A DNA stretch of 64,000 nt from Molanna angustata. Its lineage: Eukaryota; Arthropoda; Insecta; Trichoptera; Molannidae. The translations under genes and the position numbers were made by a program. The stretch lies in assembly GCA_963576475.1 (NCBI GenBank), contig OY754979.1:24411034-24475033 (forward strand), read 5' to 3'. This document shows positions 44,936 through 56,384 of the stretch, piece by piece. The notes under the pieces are model-generated. The model saw nothing but the letters and a program-made list of their open reading frames with translations. It ran no database searches and was not told the origin of the DNA. The number at the start of each line of letters is the position of its first letter. Positions within the stretch are counted from its first letter, which is position 1.

Positions 44936-46084
44936 ATATTATATGTAGGAAGGTATGTATAATCGTCATGATGACTATTTTATTTATCAAATTTATTTTA
45001 AACTTCCTATGGGTGTTAATTGCCTATTGGTAATTTCTTGCAACTATACTTGTGGAGATAATTTGGGGGTATAATGTGTATCGACATGTGAAAATATAGA
45101 ATCATAAAGATATTTAAGGAAAGGTGAGGATAAGGATTAAATAAGGAGAAAGATTTTTTCATTTATTAATGATGTTATTAACAATTAAGTATTACAAATA
45201 ATAACACTCAATTATTATTAGTAGGTAGATACTTTTATACATTTCTTCAAAGAATTAGCAATATAAAATGTAACAAATGCACCGAACAAGCTTTCAATTT
45301 CGAATAATTCACTCATCCAGATACTAAACATATCAAAGGATTAGACTCTGAGGAGGTCGCTATACTACCTATAAACCCAAATGATTTCCGAGTATTAAAG
45401 TCTAAAAAATCTTTACAATTTTACATGTATTCATTATTACCGATTTTTGCATTTTTACTACTTATTAATTTATTCGATAAATCTAAAATATCTAAATTAC
45501 GGCTAAACGTTTTTGGAATAATGTCAGTGACTGACATAATGAAAGGTAAAATTTTTATTTTACGAGAACACCAAAGTCTTTTAAACTCGTTACCTTAAGC
45601 GGTGTATTTTCATATATTCCAACAAATGATTTTACAATTTTTTTTAAAATTAAAATTAACTTGAGGCTTATTATTAATAATTTCAGACTCAATTTTAAAC
45701 TATGTATATATTTATTTTTGTCACAACATTGTTATTTAATACCTACGGAAGTACAAAATACATATTTAAAAACAAATGAATACCTATATGTATCATAATT
45801 TAAACAGTTAGCTACATATGAGGCACCCCGGCTTTGAATTGTACTTCCATTATTTTGAGTTGTTATTAACGACGTGAGTGAATGAAGGTGTTATGTTACG
45901 CATTATGAAGTTGAGATATCTGGGGTAAATTTTTTTGTGGTATACAGTTTTACCGATACACATACATAGATATACAAATAGTTATGTATATCCCTGGAGA
46001 GACGATGCACTCCTTCATGTAACGAATGGTCTGCGTCAGTCAGACTTCGGTATTAAAAATAATAATTAAAAACTATTATTGTGA
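44936..46084. other. No gene recognised
   Basis: AT-rich. 45020-45060 (aattgcctattggtaatttc) weakly resembles the LINE-C 3' UTR on the minus strand. Otherwise nothing. Confidence 0.45.
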
Positions 46085-47341
46085 TAAAACAACGTGGCGG
46101 ACATATTGCAGGCAATTTCTACCAGTCAACCACCATAGCGAATTCAATCAGTTACAGGAATAACTAACCAGAGAATACAAAAAAAATAATAAGAAATTAA
46201 AAATACAAAATGTTTGTTGAATGGGGGATAGGAGAGGGAAAAGGATTGAGGGTTATGTGGATAAAAAGTGTGACTTCAGACGTTTTTTGAATGCTAACAA
46301 ACTAGGGGCATCTCTATACTCTCCGACAATAGATTCCACATCCGAGCTACATGTACTGTGAACGAGTAAGTATAAGTAGATGTGTGGTTAGAGATGATCA
46401 TTTAAACGAAAGCTGATTAAAATATTCGTTTAAAAAAAATAATCAATCAAACGTTATAAATTTTAAACCATATTCGTTGAACGTTGCGAGTGTTACAACG
46501 ATTTAAATCATGAATCATAACGTTCCGATGATGATTTCGTTAAAAGCTGTTTTTCGTTAAAAGCTTATTTTATAATCATAACAAAGATGTATTATTTTTA
46601 ACGACAACGTTGCGAGATGATTGTGATTTATGATTAGCTGACCGGCGGCGAGCGTTGTCGGTCGCTAGACATCTGTTGACATCATTGTGACGAATGATCA
46701 GTTTCAAATCGTCTTGTTTCGTTCAACGTTATAAGTTATTATTATTACTGATTTTTGTAAACGTTTATTTTTTGATTCTTTAGTATCGTTTAAAACGCCC
46801 ATCGGGTTGATTTATTGTGCGTTGTCGGCTTTGTTAGATGATTCGAGCGTACAAAATTATTATCAACATAATTTTTAAACTTTATATGTATGTATTGTAT
46901 AACATTTCTACTGTATTTTCGTCAAAGGGTTAAGACTACATTTTAAATACTTTCTAGAGGAAGCAAAAAAATTAAAAGTACCTACATTATATTTATTTCA
47001 AAAACATACCTTTTTTTCATTGCATGTTAATGTGTTTATTTTTTTTTAGATTTAGGTAAGTATATTGTACTTGTATATATAGAGTACAAATATAAATAAG
47101 CCTTTAAGCTTTTAAGCCTTTAAAAATAACGTTATTTAAAATTAACGAAACGTCTATAACGTTTAAAAAAATAAGCTGTTTTTCCCACCTCTATGTGTGG
47201 TGTATTGGTATTGTAAGTGTGGTATTGTGTCGGGACCGTAAGTTACTTAAAGACCATGTGAGGATAAGTGGACAAAATTCTCTTTGTACCATGGGTGTAT
47301 TAAGGATTTGGTAGAGCAGGTAAAGAACATGGGAATCTCTT
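46085..47341 (-). pseudogene. LINE-C-like C terminus, split by a hAT element
   Basis: The minus strand at 46370-46265 reads YSFTVHVARMWNLLSESIEM, then after a frameshift SLLAFKKRLKSHFLST and stop, the same C-terminal block as LINE-C (VQAARLWN.LP...S...FK..LK). The 3' UTR contains ggttgactggtagaaattgc (compare ggttggttggaagaaattgc in LINE-C). Sequence right of the hAT element (47202-47341) should be the upstream part of the same LINE. Divergent from the 29-kb copies, so a subfamily or an old copy. Confidence 0.65.
46389..47193. mobile_element. hAT-type element, 805 bp, 8-bp target duplication
   Basis: Ends TAGAGATG... and, mirrored, TAGAGGTGGGAAAAAC. Identical 8-bp TGTGTGGT lies on each side (46381-46388, 47194-47201). 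The TAGAG-type terminus and 8-bp duplication are typical of hAT elements. Subterminal regions carry repeated cgttt/aaacg words (ttaaacg, aacgtt). No transposase frame: non-autonomous. Confidence 0.8.
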
Positions 47342-48478
47342 CTATTTTTTTTTTTTTTTTTTTATTAAAGTTTTATTTATTTACATTTTTTTTAAACAAT
47401 AAGTATTCTTGCACTAAACTGCAAAAGCAGTTTAACAGTGCTAGCTCTCTCGTACACTTATATAAATTTGATAATGTAACAAAAAATAATTATAAACAAA
47501 CAAAAATTAAAAACTAGCAATACAATATAACAATAATTAAAACCATTAACACAATATAACAAAGAAAACATACAAACTTATATATAAAATTCTTTTAACA
47601 TTTTTTTTGATTTTTTTTTTGTTTTTAATTTGAATATTTGAATATTTTGGCAGTTTGTTAAATAGTTTCGGAATTATCGTTGCTTTTGTCCTGTCGCCGT
47701 AAACGTTATTTGTTTTAGGTATTGTCAGTAAGTCTTTCGTTATTTGTCTAGTTGTATATTTGTGAGTGATCTTTAATTTAAATCGTTCGTTATAAAATTC
47801 TTCTATGGTCAGTAAAAGATTCACCTTTTTTTCTATAGGTAAAATATTGCATCTTTTGAATATTTCGTTAATGTTATTTTTACTTGCCTCCACTGTTCTT
47901 TTTGTTGCAATTATTTTTAAAAATCTTATTTGTAATTGTTTTATTTTATCAAGGTACGTTTTAAATGTTCGTCCGTAACTACTGAGCCCGTAGTCAATAA
48001 TAGACTCGACCATAGCATAGTACAGACAGTACAGGGTGTGCCTGGACACGCAGTATTTAAGATGGTAAAATTTACTTAAAATTGATCTTAATTTATTACA
48101 GACATTTTCAATATGTAAACTCCAATTAAAGTGCACGTCCACTGTAAGCCCTAAATACGTGTAATTAAAAACCCTTTGTAGTTGTTGACAAGTACAATCA
48201 GTTACATTTTTATGGAGACACTCATAATCATGACCTTTTATGTTGAGGTCACATATCTTTTCCATGTGCACTGAATGTATTATCATATATTTAGTTTTCT
48301 TTACATTTATAATAATCCCATTATCATGTGCCCATTTAGTTAAATTATTAAGGTCAGTCTGTAGGTAATTTTGTATTTTGTCTTTTTTTCGGTCTGCTAC
48401 GATTATACATGTATCATCGGCGAACACTTTTTTACTGCAATATTTAATGACGTTTGGTAAACTGTTAATTAATAATTA
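47342..48478 (-). pseudogene. LINE-B, 3' half of reverse transcriptase ORF, open frame
   Basis: Minus-strand frame from about 48472 to the stop near 47546 reads INSLPNVIKYCSKKV, FADDTCIIVADRKKDKI, NNLTKWAHDNGIIINVKKTK, then SLHIENVCNKLRSILSKF, ESIIDYGLSSYGRTFK, then IPKTNNVYGDRTKATIIPKL. FADD is the catalytic motif C of reverse transcriptases; the W....G...N..KTK block follows it as in jockey/CR1-like LINEs. About 300 residues without stop. The insertion is 5' truncated just before INSLP (48475) and ends in a poly-A (plus-strand T run at 47345-47363). No fingers/palm motifs A and B, no endonuclease: dead, but fairly young. Confidence 0.85.
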
Positions 48479-48518
48479 ATACTACATATATAGTCATTGT
48501 GTTGGTTTTGGTCACTGG

Positions 48519-48553
48519 TTCTCGCGATTATCTATAATATCGCGAGAACCTTA
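48519..48553. repeat. Perfect hairpin at the 5' edge of LINE-B
   Basis: ggttctcgcgat, tatctataat, atcgcgagaacc: 12-bp perfect arms with a ~10-nt spacer, ~40 bp from the LINE-B truncation point. Confidence 0.75.
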
Positions 48554-48699
48554 TTATAGATTTATTATTATAGATTAATTACGTGTGCAATATTTAAAAC
48601 AAATTTATAATCAATTGAATTATAATTAAATATTACTTAGTATAAATATACAAAATTAGAAAATCTTTGGGCATTTTTATAAATATCACAGTTTTCAAC

Positions 48700-49300
48700 A
48701 AATTTTAGACCGAGTATATTTTTTAATTGCATATACGCAAACATTGGATTTTTTTCCCTGTCAGGAGTCAAATGATATTTGTTTATTGCAATAACATCTC
48801 AATAGAGACGAAGTTGGAATATCATAGAAGAACCAGGAACTCAGGGCACCTACAGGACTAACGACCTGTCATCGGCTGGTTTACGTGATCACCTTTGATC
48901 ACTTTTTTTTTACCAATTATGCCTTTATTGAGTTCCCATATCAATATAATTTTTTTTATGTTCAATATATTTGAATAATGTGTAAACATTTTCCCTGAAT
49001 AATACGAAATTATACTATTGCCATCTATGAGGTAACGAAGAAACCATTTTTTGTAACGCCATCTATTGAGAAATTAGTTTATTTGTAAAAAATTAAAGCA
49101 ACAGTCCTTACAAATGAGGTGATGATGTCTGGCACAGATGTCACCCTTGAACTGTGCCAGAAATATTATTTCATTTTTGGCTTGTTTACCTATGTACATG
49201 TACCAATGTGTATGTAAATCGAATATATTTTTTAATTGCATATACGCAAACATTGGATTTTTATCCCTGACGTCTCTATTGAGATGTTATTGTCAATAAA
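48700..49300 (+). repeat. M1 dispersed repeat, copy 5
   Basis: Fullest copy. It starts with aattgcatatacgcaaacat (48727) and carries the same block again near its right end (49240), then acgtctctattgagatgtta, the inverse of taacatctcaatagagacg at 48789. Between them: gaagaaccaggaactcaggg, attgccatctatgaggtaac, gatgtcacccttgaactgtg. So one terminal block occurs directly and the other inverted, which suggests a composite or partly duplicated element. Confidence 0.7.
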
Positions 49301-49409
49301 AAAAAATAAGGCCGTATATTTTTCTATTGCAGACCTTTGTTTACATTTTGATAGTTATATGATAATCAAATACCTAATATTTTGTTTATAATATTTAATA
49401 TTAATTACT

Positions 49410-49680
49410 AATTTAGGTTGCCCGTAAGAGCAGAGTAAATACAAGAAGCTAAATAACATCTCGCATACTCCAGCAATGAGGTTCACCACCCATTCTGAAT
49501 GTAGTGTCTTTTTAGGTGGGACGAGACCGATGTTTGGAGATACAAACATGTATCGTGTTTCCTTTTATAAATTAATGCAAACCCGCGCATCTGTCGCTGG
49601 CTACCGCATACTTTGAGGTATGTGCCGTGAAAAACCTCAATCAAAAACAATAATAAGTAAATAAATAATCTACAATGAAG
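49410..49680 (+). repeat. Dispersed repeat, LINE 3' end-like, copy 2
   Basis: Partner of 2850-3015 (gttcaccacccattctgaat, ctttttaggtgggac, catctgtcgctggctacc), ending gaaaaacctcaatcaaaaac then taagtaaataaataa, a LINE-type tail. Confidence 0.6.
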
Positions 49681-49910
49681 AATTTTTATGGCGTGAACAA
49701 ATTTTGAGTGTCAGTAAAATTCTGTTTTATAGTACACTCTCTCAAGACACAAATTTTCTTCCGATTCATTCCAAAACCACGAAATGAACTGAATTTCTCA
49801 GTTTTTCTTCAGAAGCAAAACAATAGAGCACTTTAAGTGGTGATATTACGACGTATCAATCGATTAAACTTTAAAAATAATCTAAAGCTGTAATACATAC
49901 ATATATGACT
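49681..49910. other. No feature recognised
   Basis: AT-rich; nothing recognised. Confidence 0.5.
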
Positions 49911-50045
49911 TAACGAAAAGCACGCGCGCGACACACGTCTACTCACACTGAAAGCTCACCGTCAAGTGAGTAGACGTGTGTCGCGCGCGTGCTTTTCGTT
50001 ATGTCCTTGAAAATGCCTGGTGATATTCAGGCGAAACGTCGGAAG
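49911..50045. mobile_element. Inverted repeat with 36-bp perfect arms, and hairpin-GAAAC motif
   Basis: Arms taacgaaaagcacgcgcgcg then acacacgtctactcac (49911-49946) and the exact inverse at 49966-50001, with a 19-nt spacer; outside, three more bases match after one mismatch. Directly right lies gcctg gtgatatt caggc gaaac gtc (50016-50040), a hairpin followed by GAAAC and GTC. It is followed 60 bp later by the long (AT)n run. Likely a foldback element whose far border is unclear. Confidence 0.6.
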
Positions 50046-50101
50046 ACAAATGGTCTTAGTCAAGACCTACTGACACGGGAAAACCGAGATAAAAATATTA
50101 T

Positions 50102-50487
<386 letters not shown>

Positions 50488-50539
50488 CTTCCTTTCTTTG
50501 TTGCTGAGAATTTACATTTAATAATGTTAATTCGCAGCA

Positions 50540-50878
50540 ACAAAAGAAAGCACTTTTTCAGAAAAACGAGTCACCCAAAGAGCCATGATAGGATTTAATC
50601 TGAGAGACAGGTTGGAAACGACACCATCAGGGAAAGAACAAAAATGGTTGATGTCGTCCACCGCATTCTTACCCTGAAGTGTAGATAGGCGGGCCACGTG
50701 GCAATATACCCCAAAGATAGATGGCCAAGGATAGTGTTGGCTTGGAGACCGAGAATGACAGTCAGAGGTGTTGGAAGACGATGACATCAACCGTCATGTT
50801 GGTGTCAATTGTTTGCTGGATGGAGGAGGCCTTCGTCCAGGAGTGGACGGGATTAGGCTGAGAAGAAGAAGAATGTTA
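50540..50878 (+). pseudogene. RTE-type LINE, C-terminal remnant
   Basis: Across frame changes the plus strand gives RERTKMVDVVHRILTLKCR, stop, AGHVA, DRWPRIVLAWRPRMTVRGVG, matching the block order of RTE-type LINEs (LKW.WAGH.AR..DGRW...VL.WRPR...R..GRP). The end carries gaggccttcgtccaggagtg and gaagaagaagaatg. Several stops. Confidence 0.75.
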
Positions 50879-50879
50879 C

Positions 50880-50995
50880 GTGTTTATCTTTCACTTACAC
50901 TATTTATGGCCTCACGTTGCTTTAGTTGGTTGGAATAAATTGCCACATGACAATAAACCTGCCATTGTACGCATTATTATACATAAACATAATAA
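50880..50995 (+). repeat. LINE-C 3' UTR fragment
   Basis: ggcctcacgttgctttagtt, ggttggaataaattgccaca and gacaataaacctgcc match the LINE-C 3' UTRs at 28860-28915 (minus) and 29700-29760. Confidence 0.7.
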
Positions 50996-51357
50996 ATATA
51001 TAAATTTTCATTTTTATAATACCATTGGTGTTGCACCACTGCTATAACACATTTGAACCGTAAACAGCGCGTGGTATAGAACGGTTTTGGCAGACATTTC
51101 AATAAAATAAGATGTTTTAACATATTTATGACCACAAGTCAAATAAATAGAGATCGTACATACCTACTACCTACATACTTCAGCTAAAGTGTGCATAGAT
51201 TTCTCTATGCATTCCACCTCTATTTGCTGCTCAAGTTTATTCCAAAAATATGGCCTTTTTCTTTTACCTTTTTGCTTTATCCTGGATTTGGCGTTTACAT
51301 AAACAGCAATATTTTAAATTCTATTTCCAAAAGACGCACGAAATCTGCTCTGTTTTT
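50996..51357. other. No gene recognised
   Basis: No repeat matched, no coding segment. Confidence 0.5.
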
Positions 51358-51562
51358 GTTATAAAAGTTGGCAAAAGATTATATAACAAACAACAATGAA
51401 AAAACTATTTGACTTCATATATTTTAAGGTATTTCCGTCTTATATGGCAGTGTTAGTAGCTAAAAAACACTGCCATATAAGACGGAAATACCTTAAAATA
51501 TATGAAGTCAAATAGTTTTTTCATTGTTGTTTGTTATATAATCCTTTGCCAACTTTTATAAC
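51358..51562. repeat. Near-perfect inverted repeat, 97-bp arms, 11-nt loop
   Basis: Left arm 51358-51454 starts gttataaaagttggcaaaag and ends tatatggcagtgtt; right arm 51466-51562 is its inverse with a single mismatch (near 51373 versus 51543-51544). Spacer agtagctaaaa. No related copy in the window. It would fold into a ~97-bp hairpin in DNA or RNA. Confidence 0.95.
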
Positions 51563-51849
51563 TTTGCGGAATATAATATTACATTGCCCTTTACAAACAT
51601 ACATAAAAAACACATATCGAAAACAAAATCACAGAAAATAATACAATAATAAACTTACGCAGAAAATGTAAAACTTTTCAAGATAATAAAAAAAATATTG
51701 AATAACATTATTGAATTTCCTTTCCTTTAAATAATATTAATTTTGGATATTAGGATCATTCCAAAGACGCTCGTGAATCGAGTAATTTACTTTTAAGCAG
51801 TTTCCTATCTGAAACCAATGAATTGCGCACAAAGAAGAATAAAGCTGTG
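51563..51849. other. No feature recognised
   Basis: AT-rich; nothing recognised. Confidence 0.5.
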
Positions 51850-52145
51850 GCAGGAATGGAATGAATAGAACGGACGGTTGAAACCAAGCAAATCTCTACC
51901 AACTGGACACAAACTCCCATACGGGTGTTAAAAAGCCCTCAACAGACTCAGAACGTGCGTGAGTAGATACAAGGTGAACGTGCAGAGATGGGAACTGCTG
52001 GAAAGCGAGCAAGATGTGACGTGCGATTGTGGAGAAGAGCAAAACACGGCGCACCTGCTGATGTGCCCACTCATCGCGGAGCCTTGTAATGAGGAGGACC
52101 TCTTGGCTGCAAACGACAGGGCTGTGACGGCTGCAAGTTATTGAA
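51850..52145 (+). pseudogene. Non-LTR retrotransposon, Cys-rich C terminus
   Basis: Reads ALNRLRTCVSRYKVNVQRWE then CDCGEEQNTAHLLMCPLI and CNEEDLLAANDRAVTAASY, with a TGA at 52142-52144. The CxCG..QT..H.L..CP pattern followed by C..EDL is the zinc-knuckle-like end of many insect LINE ORF2 proteins. Two in-frame stops upstream (TAG near 51869, TAA near 51930). 5' truncated. Confidence 0.8.
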
Positions 52146-53750
52146 AAGGTGCATATAGATCGTTTGGACACGGAAACGAACGAATAATTTACTGCAATGT
52201 TTCCCTATAAATGTTGAAAAGAATGCACCCATAATGTATACCTTTCTGGACATGGAGTTTTTATGACGACATGTTTTTGACTGTCACTGAAGCAGTGTTA
52301 CTAGAGTAAAGCTATGTGATAAAGTATATTCGATGTTAAGGTAATCCCATTTCGATAAGCACTCTTCACATGTAATCCCACCTTACACAATCAAACGCAG
52401 TTTAGTAATCTATGACACAGAATACCATTGTATTTAAAAATTCGCGACTTTTTTCTATCAAGTTCGTTCCGTAGTTTCTTTGCCCTTAACAAATCTCACT
52501 TTGTTAGTATTGTGTCTGTAATTCAAGGAATCGTTTAAACCGTTGGTTGATTATGTGCAGCAAGGTTTAACTAGCACGAGTTATTAACGATACAGAACTA
52601 TGATTTTCGCACTTCCGTATCGAGCCCCAGTTCTCCATATCATTTTTTTTTGCTGGTGGCAGTTCTTAAGGAAAACACACTTAGGCAAATTGACCCTTTG
52701 TGATATCACAATGGGCTGTCCTCCCCATTTATTATCAATCCTAACCCTGCCTGAGTGGCTAACAAGGATTTCAGTCTCCTACCCCACTCCATACGAATGC
52801 TTATTCCATATTTATCATCTAAATAGAGTAGGTCAGTGATAGAGGAAATGGAACACAGTCTCTTCTTAGGATCTAATGGATCACAGTAGATTCCAGCCCT
52901 AGCCTTCTGGCATACTTTGATACAGAATGTGTGTCCCGTTACAGTGTCCTATGATCATGTCCTTTGATATAAATGATCATATTTCTCCATTATTATAATC
53001 CATATCATGTTGCATATGAAATGCAGATATGCTGAGATGTTCTTAATTCCCGGTGATTTATTTGAAGGTGTTTTATTGTATCTATCATTTCACTTTTGCG
53101 AATATCTGGTTCATGTGGTTCAAAATTAAATCCAAAAAAATAATTGCGTAATTTGAATAATGAGACAACCCTGAATAAAGTGAACAATGGGGACGGAAAA
53201 AAATATGTATGTATGTATAGTCGTAAAAACAAGGATGGTAATTCACGTGAAAATTAAATCGTGTTTAATGTTTGCAAATATTGTTATTCTAGCGGTCAAA
53301 AATAAACAAACCGTGCGTTTATTTTATGTTTTAATTAATTCTTTTACATATTATGTTGGTACACCTACCCTACTATACTCCGTTACATTAATCAAGCTGA
53401 TGTGCAACGTTAAGAATTCAAACGTTAATGTTTTAATTTTTTTAACGAAAAATAAAAACATTTTAGAACTTGTTTTTTCCATTTTTTGCGGGATATGGCG
53501 TGATGGCATTATGTAGTGTATAGTGTATAATGTATATTACGCTGTAGTCACGTCTACGCAACCTGTACTAAAGTGGCAACTTAATCGCCGAATGGCAATT
53601 TCTTACAACTAGCTATGGTCTTAGTTATATGAATTGTTCAAGAAGTATGTGAAAAATATAGATTCTTTATTTTTTATTTAATCATCATTATTATATTTTG
53701 ATTATTATTATAAAAAAAAAAAACTATAATACATATGTGTCAAGAAAGTG
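52146..53750. other. No gene recognised
   Basis: Lower repeat content than the surroundings. A 109-residue frame at 53187-53516 is hydrophobic and AT-driven, with no recognised similarity. 53580-53625 (aatggcaatttcttacaact) weakly recalls a LINE-C 3' UTR on the minus strand. Confidence 0.45.
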
Positions 53751-54310
53751 TCAATGGGAAGTATAGTTGTTACCTGCTAGCAATTCATCTCTGGCATCTA
53801 TAGCTATATTATGTAATATAGCCAGTGCAACTATAGTTAATTTTGTTGTTTCTAAGGAGCCATACATCCCCCTTAGGAGACAACGAAAATGTTGCTTACA
53901 TACACCGAAGCGTCGTTCAACACAATTCCTTGTGCGAATATGGGCCCTATTATAATTTTTCTCGCCATCAGATGATGAGTTTAGCACAGGAGTAAATAAG
54001 TCGTTTGTGCAGGCGTAGCCAGAACCACCCAGAAGACGTCCACGAAACTCATATTCTAGAATAATGTGTACTTCCTCTCCAGCGTGCAACAATATCTCTT
54101 ATTTTTAGATTAGAATCACAAATAACCTGTAAAGGTAAAATTGACTTTAGTATGAATATCGAAAGTGATGAACAAGTAGGTACTTGAATATTAAGAGAGT
54201 AATAGCCTTTTCTATTGACTTAATACTGACCCACATTTTCATTTTTTTTTATTTTTATGTGGGTGCAATCTATTGTACCAATTGAATATATCTGGATTTA
54301 AAAATTTTGT
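53751..54310 (-). pseudogene. PIF/Harbinger transposase (HARBI1-like DDE) remnant
   Basis: Minus strand, from 54300: IGTIDCTHIKIKKNENV (first catalytic Asp in the GxIDCTH motif), a gap of ~115 bp, then VICDSNLKIRDIVARWRGST followed by HYSRI and stop, then in another frame EFRGRLLGGSGYACTNDL, EKNYNRAHIRTRNCVERRFG and CLLRGMYGSLETTKLTIVAL. These are the ordered blocks of HARBI1-family transposases. The second catalytic Asp, normally in HDS, is Tyr. The gap starts at gtcagtatt and ends ttacag, so it may be an intron. No terminal repeats found; dead. Confidence 0.85.
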
Positions 54311-55127
54311 TCATAGATATAAGGAAAAAGTGTATTTTATATAAATAAAAAAAATATATTAAATCGAATATACGAATGGATTAAATCGTTTTTTTATATG
54401 TTATCCTCGCACATCTATTAAAATAACTAAGCCTATCGATGTTATTTATATGGGATATAGCTTCTTCAAAATTGATTAGATGCTCCATATCGTTGAAATA
54501 CCGCGTGAAATGTCAAGTTGAACCAGTATTAAACTACCCCCGTCGCCGGTTCAATTTGACATTTGAATTGAATAACGGTTTAACTCTTGATCCATGTTTA
54601 TAAATAAGAAAAGTGATTAAATTGTAGGTTAAGCGTGGTTCAATATTTTAGCCACGTTTGTAAATAACACTCATGTATCAACTTCAGCCATAAAGTTTTT
54701 TTACATAAGAGGCATGCCGAAATATAGTTTATGTTTATAATATCCATTATCTATACAAGTCAAATCATGGTCCTATCTCTTAACATTTTAAATTTACGAC
54801 AACAATGTTGTATCTATATAAATAATAAACGTTATATTTTTGGAAATATATGACGCTATTTTCTATGGATCCATTAGCCCATACAGAAGCGTCGCAAGAC
54901 GGGGGACTTTCTGGCTATTGCTTTGTAGTTATAACATCAGATATCTTAATTTCAAAACAAATCTCAAAATAACCTGTTAAAAAAAATATTTATGCCGCAT
55001 GTATCTAAATTAAATAAGAAAATTTCAGACCAAAAAATATATTAATACGGTTTGATTCCACAACGGGTGTTAATTTCAATATTTTTTAGCGCTTTTGCTA
55101 GATATTTTTTTTTTATTTTTTTTTATA
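54311..55127. other. No gene recognised
   Basis: AT-rich; could include the decayed 5' part of the Harbinger element, but no further transposase motif was found. Confidence 0.45.
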
Positions 55128-55328
55128 TTTCTTCTCGAGCAACTAACAGGTCCAATATTAATTAAACACGCACCCAATAACAAGTTGCCACATTCTGGAG
55201 ACTTACGATATTAATCCTCTCACAGATTCAGGCTGAAAACACAATCTAAAACTATGTCTCCACCGAGAATCGAACCCGGTACCTTTGGATCAGCAGTTAG
55301 ATACCTAACCAACTAAACTACGAAGGCT
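55128..55328 (-). mobile_element. SINE-1, minus-strand copy
   Basis: Minus strand: agccttcgtagtttagttgg, accgggttcgattctcggtg, ttttcagcctgaatctgtga, ggtgcgtgtttaattaatat, ttagttgctcgagaag. A-rich end at 55100-55130 (T run on plus). Confidence 0.85.
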
Positions 55329-55499
55329 GACTACATAGTTAGCATATACATAATTAGCATATACATAGTTAGCAATTATTTTAGCTTCTGAAAATCCTAG
55401 CTACGTTCAGCGAATGCGTTGAGGTTTATTGAACCTTTACACTTGTGAATTCTTTTAAATGAATTGAGAATACCTAAAATTATGAATCCCCACTGTGAC

Positions 55500-55915
55500 A
55501 ACAAATACCTATTTAACATTATTTTAAAGCTAAAATATAAAAATTAAAAACAAAAATAAAAATAAATTAAACGCATACAAAAATTCTCTCTATAAGTGCA
55601 TAGCATGAACTCGTATGTTGAATTTTTTTTGTTAGTTATTTGTGTTTTTTCTAATATTATCTTTTGTATACTTTTATTTACATTTTGAGTTGTTGTTTGT
55701 AACAAAAATATAACAATTTAACTGTCACAATCCTTTTCCCATCCTTTTCCTTTCCCGTCACAGGCAAACATACATCTTAGTTATATTTAAATTTATGATG
55801 TTTAAAATGTTATATATTTAATATCTGTGGACATATGTAATTGGTCTGTTTGTTTTTATTTTATAGTGTATTATTCCATTTTAGTATTTTAAGACTGTAT
55901 TTGTCCCTAAATAAA
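55500..55915 (+). repeat. LINE-A 3' UTR and tail
   Basis: Shares cctttcccgtcac (55759), ggacatatgtaattggtctg and taagactgtatttgtccc then taaataaataaat with 36646-37230 on the minus strand. No coding part. Confidence 0.65.
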
Positions 55916-55949
55916 TAAATTTGTGTTTTCAAAGTGTTCGGTAAATTTA

Positions 55950-55985
55950 TTTATTTATTTATTTAATATTGCTTCTCGGCAACAA
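55950..55985 (-). repeat. SINE-1 3' tail fragment
   Basis: On the minus strand gttgccgagaagcaatatta then aataaataaataaa equals the last ~35 bp of SINE-1. Confidence 0.5.
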
Positions 55986-56009
55986 TGGCAACAATGTCCA
56001 ACGTTTCCC

Positions 56010-56294
56010 TCTCCCTTAAAGTATTGCTACCTACATCAGTCGTCATCATTAGAGTCTTGTTGACCCGTGTGCGTTACACATTGACGGTTGAAGAAGTTAA
56101 ATAGTTGCGATACGCTATATATATTTCGTTTCCTTTCGTGTCGATCAACTATAAATTACGCGCCGTGCGCAATTATACCCAAATCATGTTTGGAAGTGCT
56201 GTTTTAAGCTATCAAAAAGTGTTGTGATACAGATGTAGAGTAGGTGCCTTCCGTGAATAATCTCTCAACATGAAGGACGACATTCGCTACCCAG
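56010..56294 (+). CDS. Candidate promoter and first coding exon of an unidentified host gene
   Basis: A non-repetitive stretch of lower AT content. It has a TATA-like gctatatatatttcg (56113-56127) and, 140 bp later, caacatgaaggacgacattc (ATG at 56270) in fair insect start context, encoding MKDDIRYP and followed by cag|gtaggt, a good splice donor (GT at 56295). That is the usual look of a short first coding exon. The protein is not recognised and no second exon was found in the window; the LINE at 56385 would lie in intron 1. Inference from signals only. Confidence 0.35.
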
Positions 56295-56384
56295 GTAGGT
56301 GCAATTTTTCCAACTCTCTATATAAAATAATTACAAAAAAATTTATGGTATTTCTATAATTATCGGTGTGAAATTTCTGTTGGT

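Noticed and set aside
51896..52171. Minus-strand 91-residue frame
   Set aside because: Overlaps a plus-strand LINE C terminus with a clear zinc-knuckle-like pattern.
53187..53516. 109-residue hydrophobic frame
   Set aside because: AT-driven composition, no recognisable domain, no promoter or splice context.
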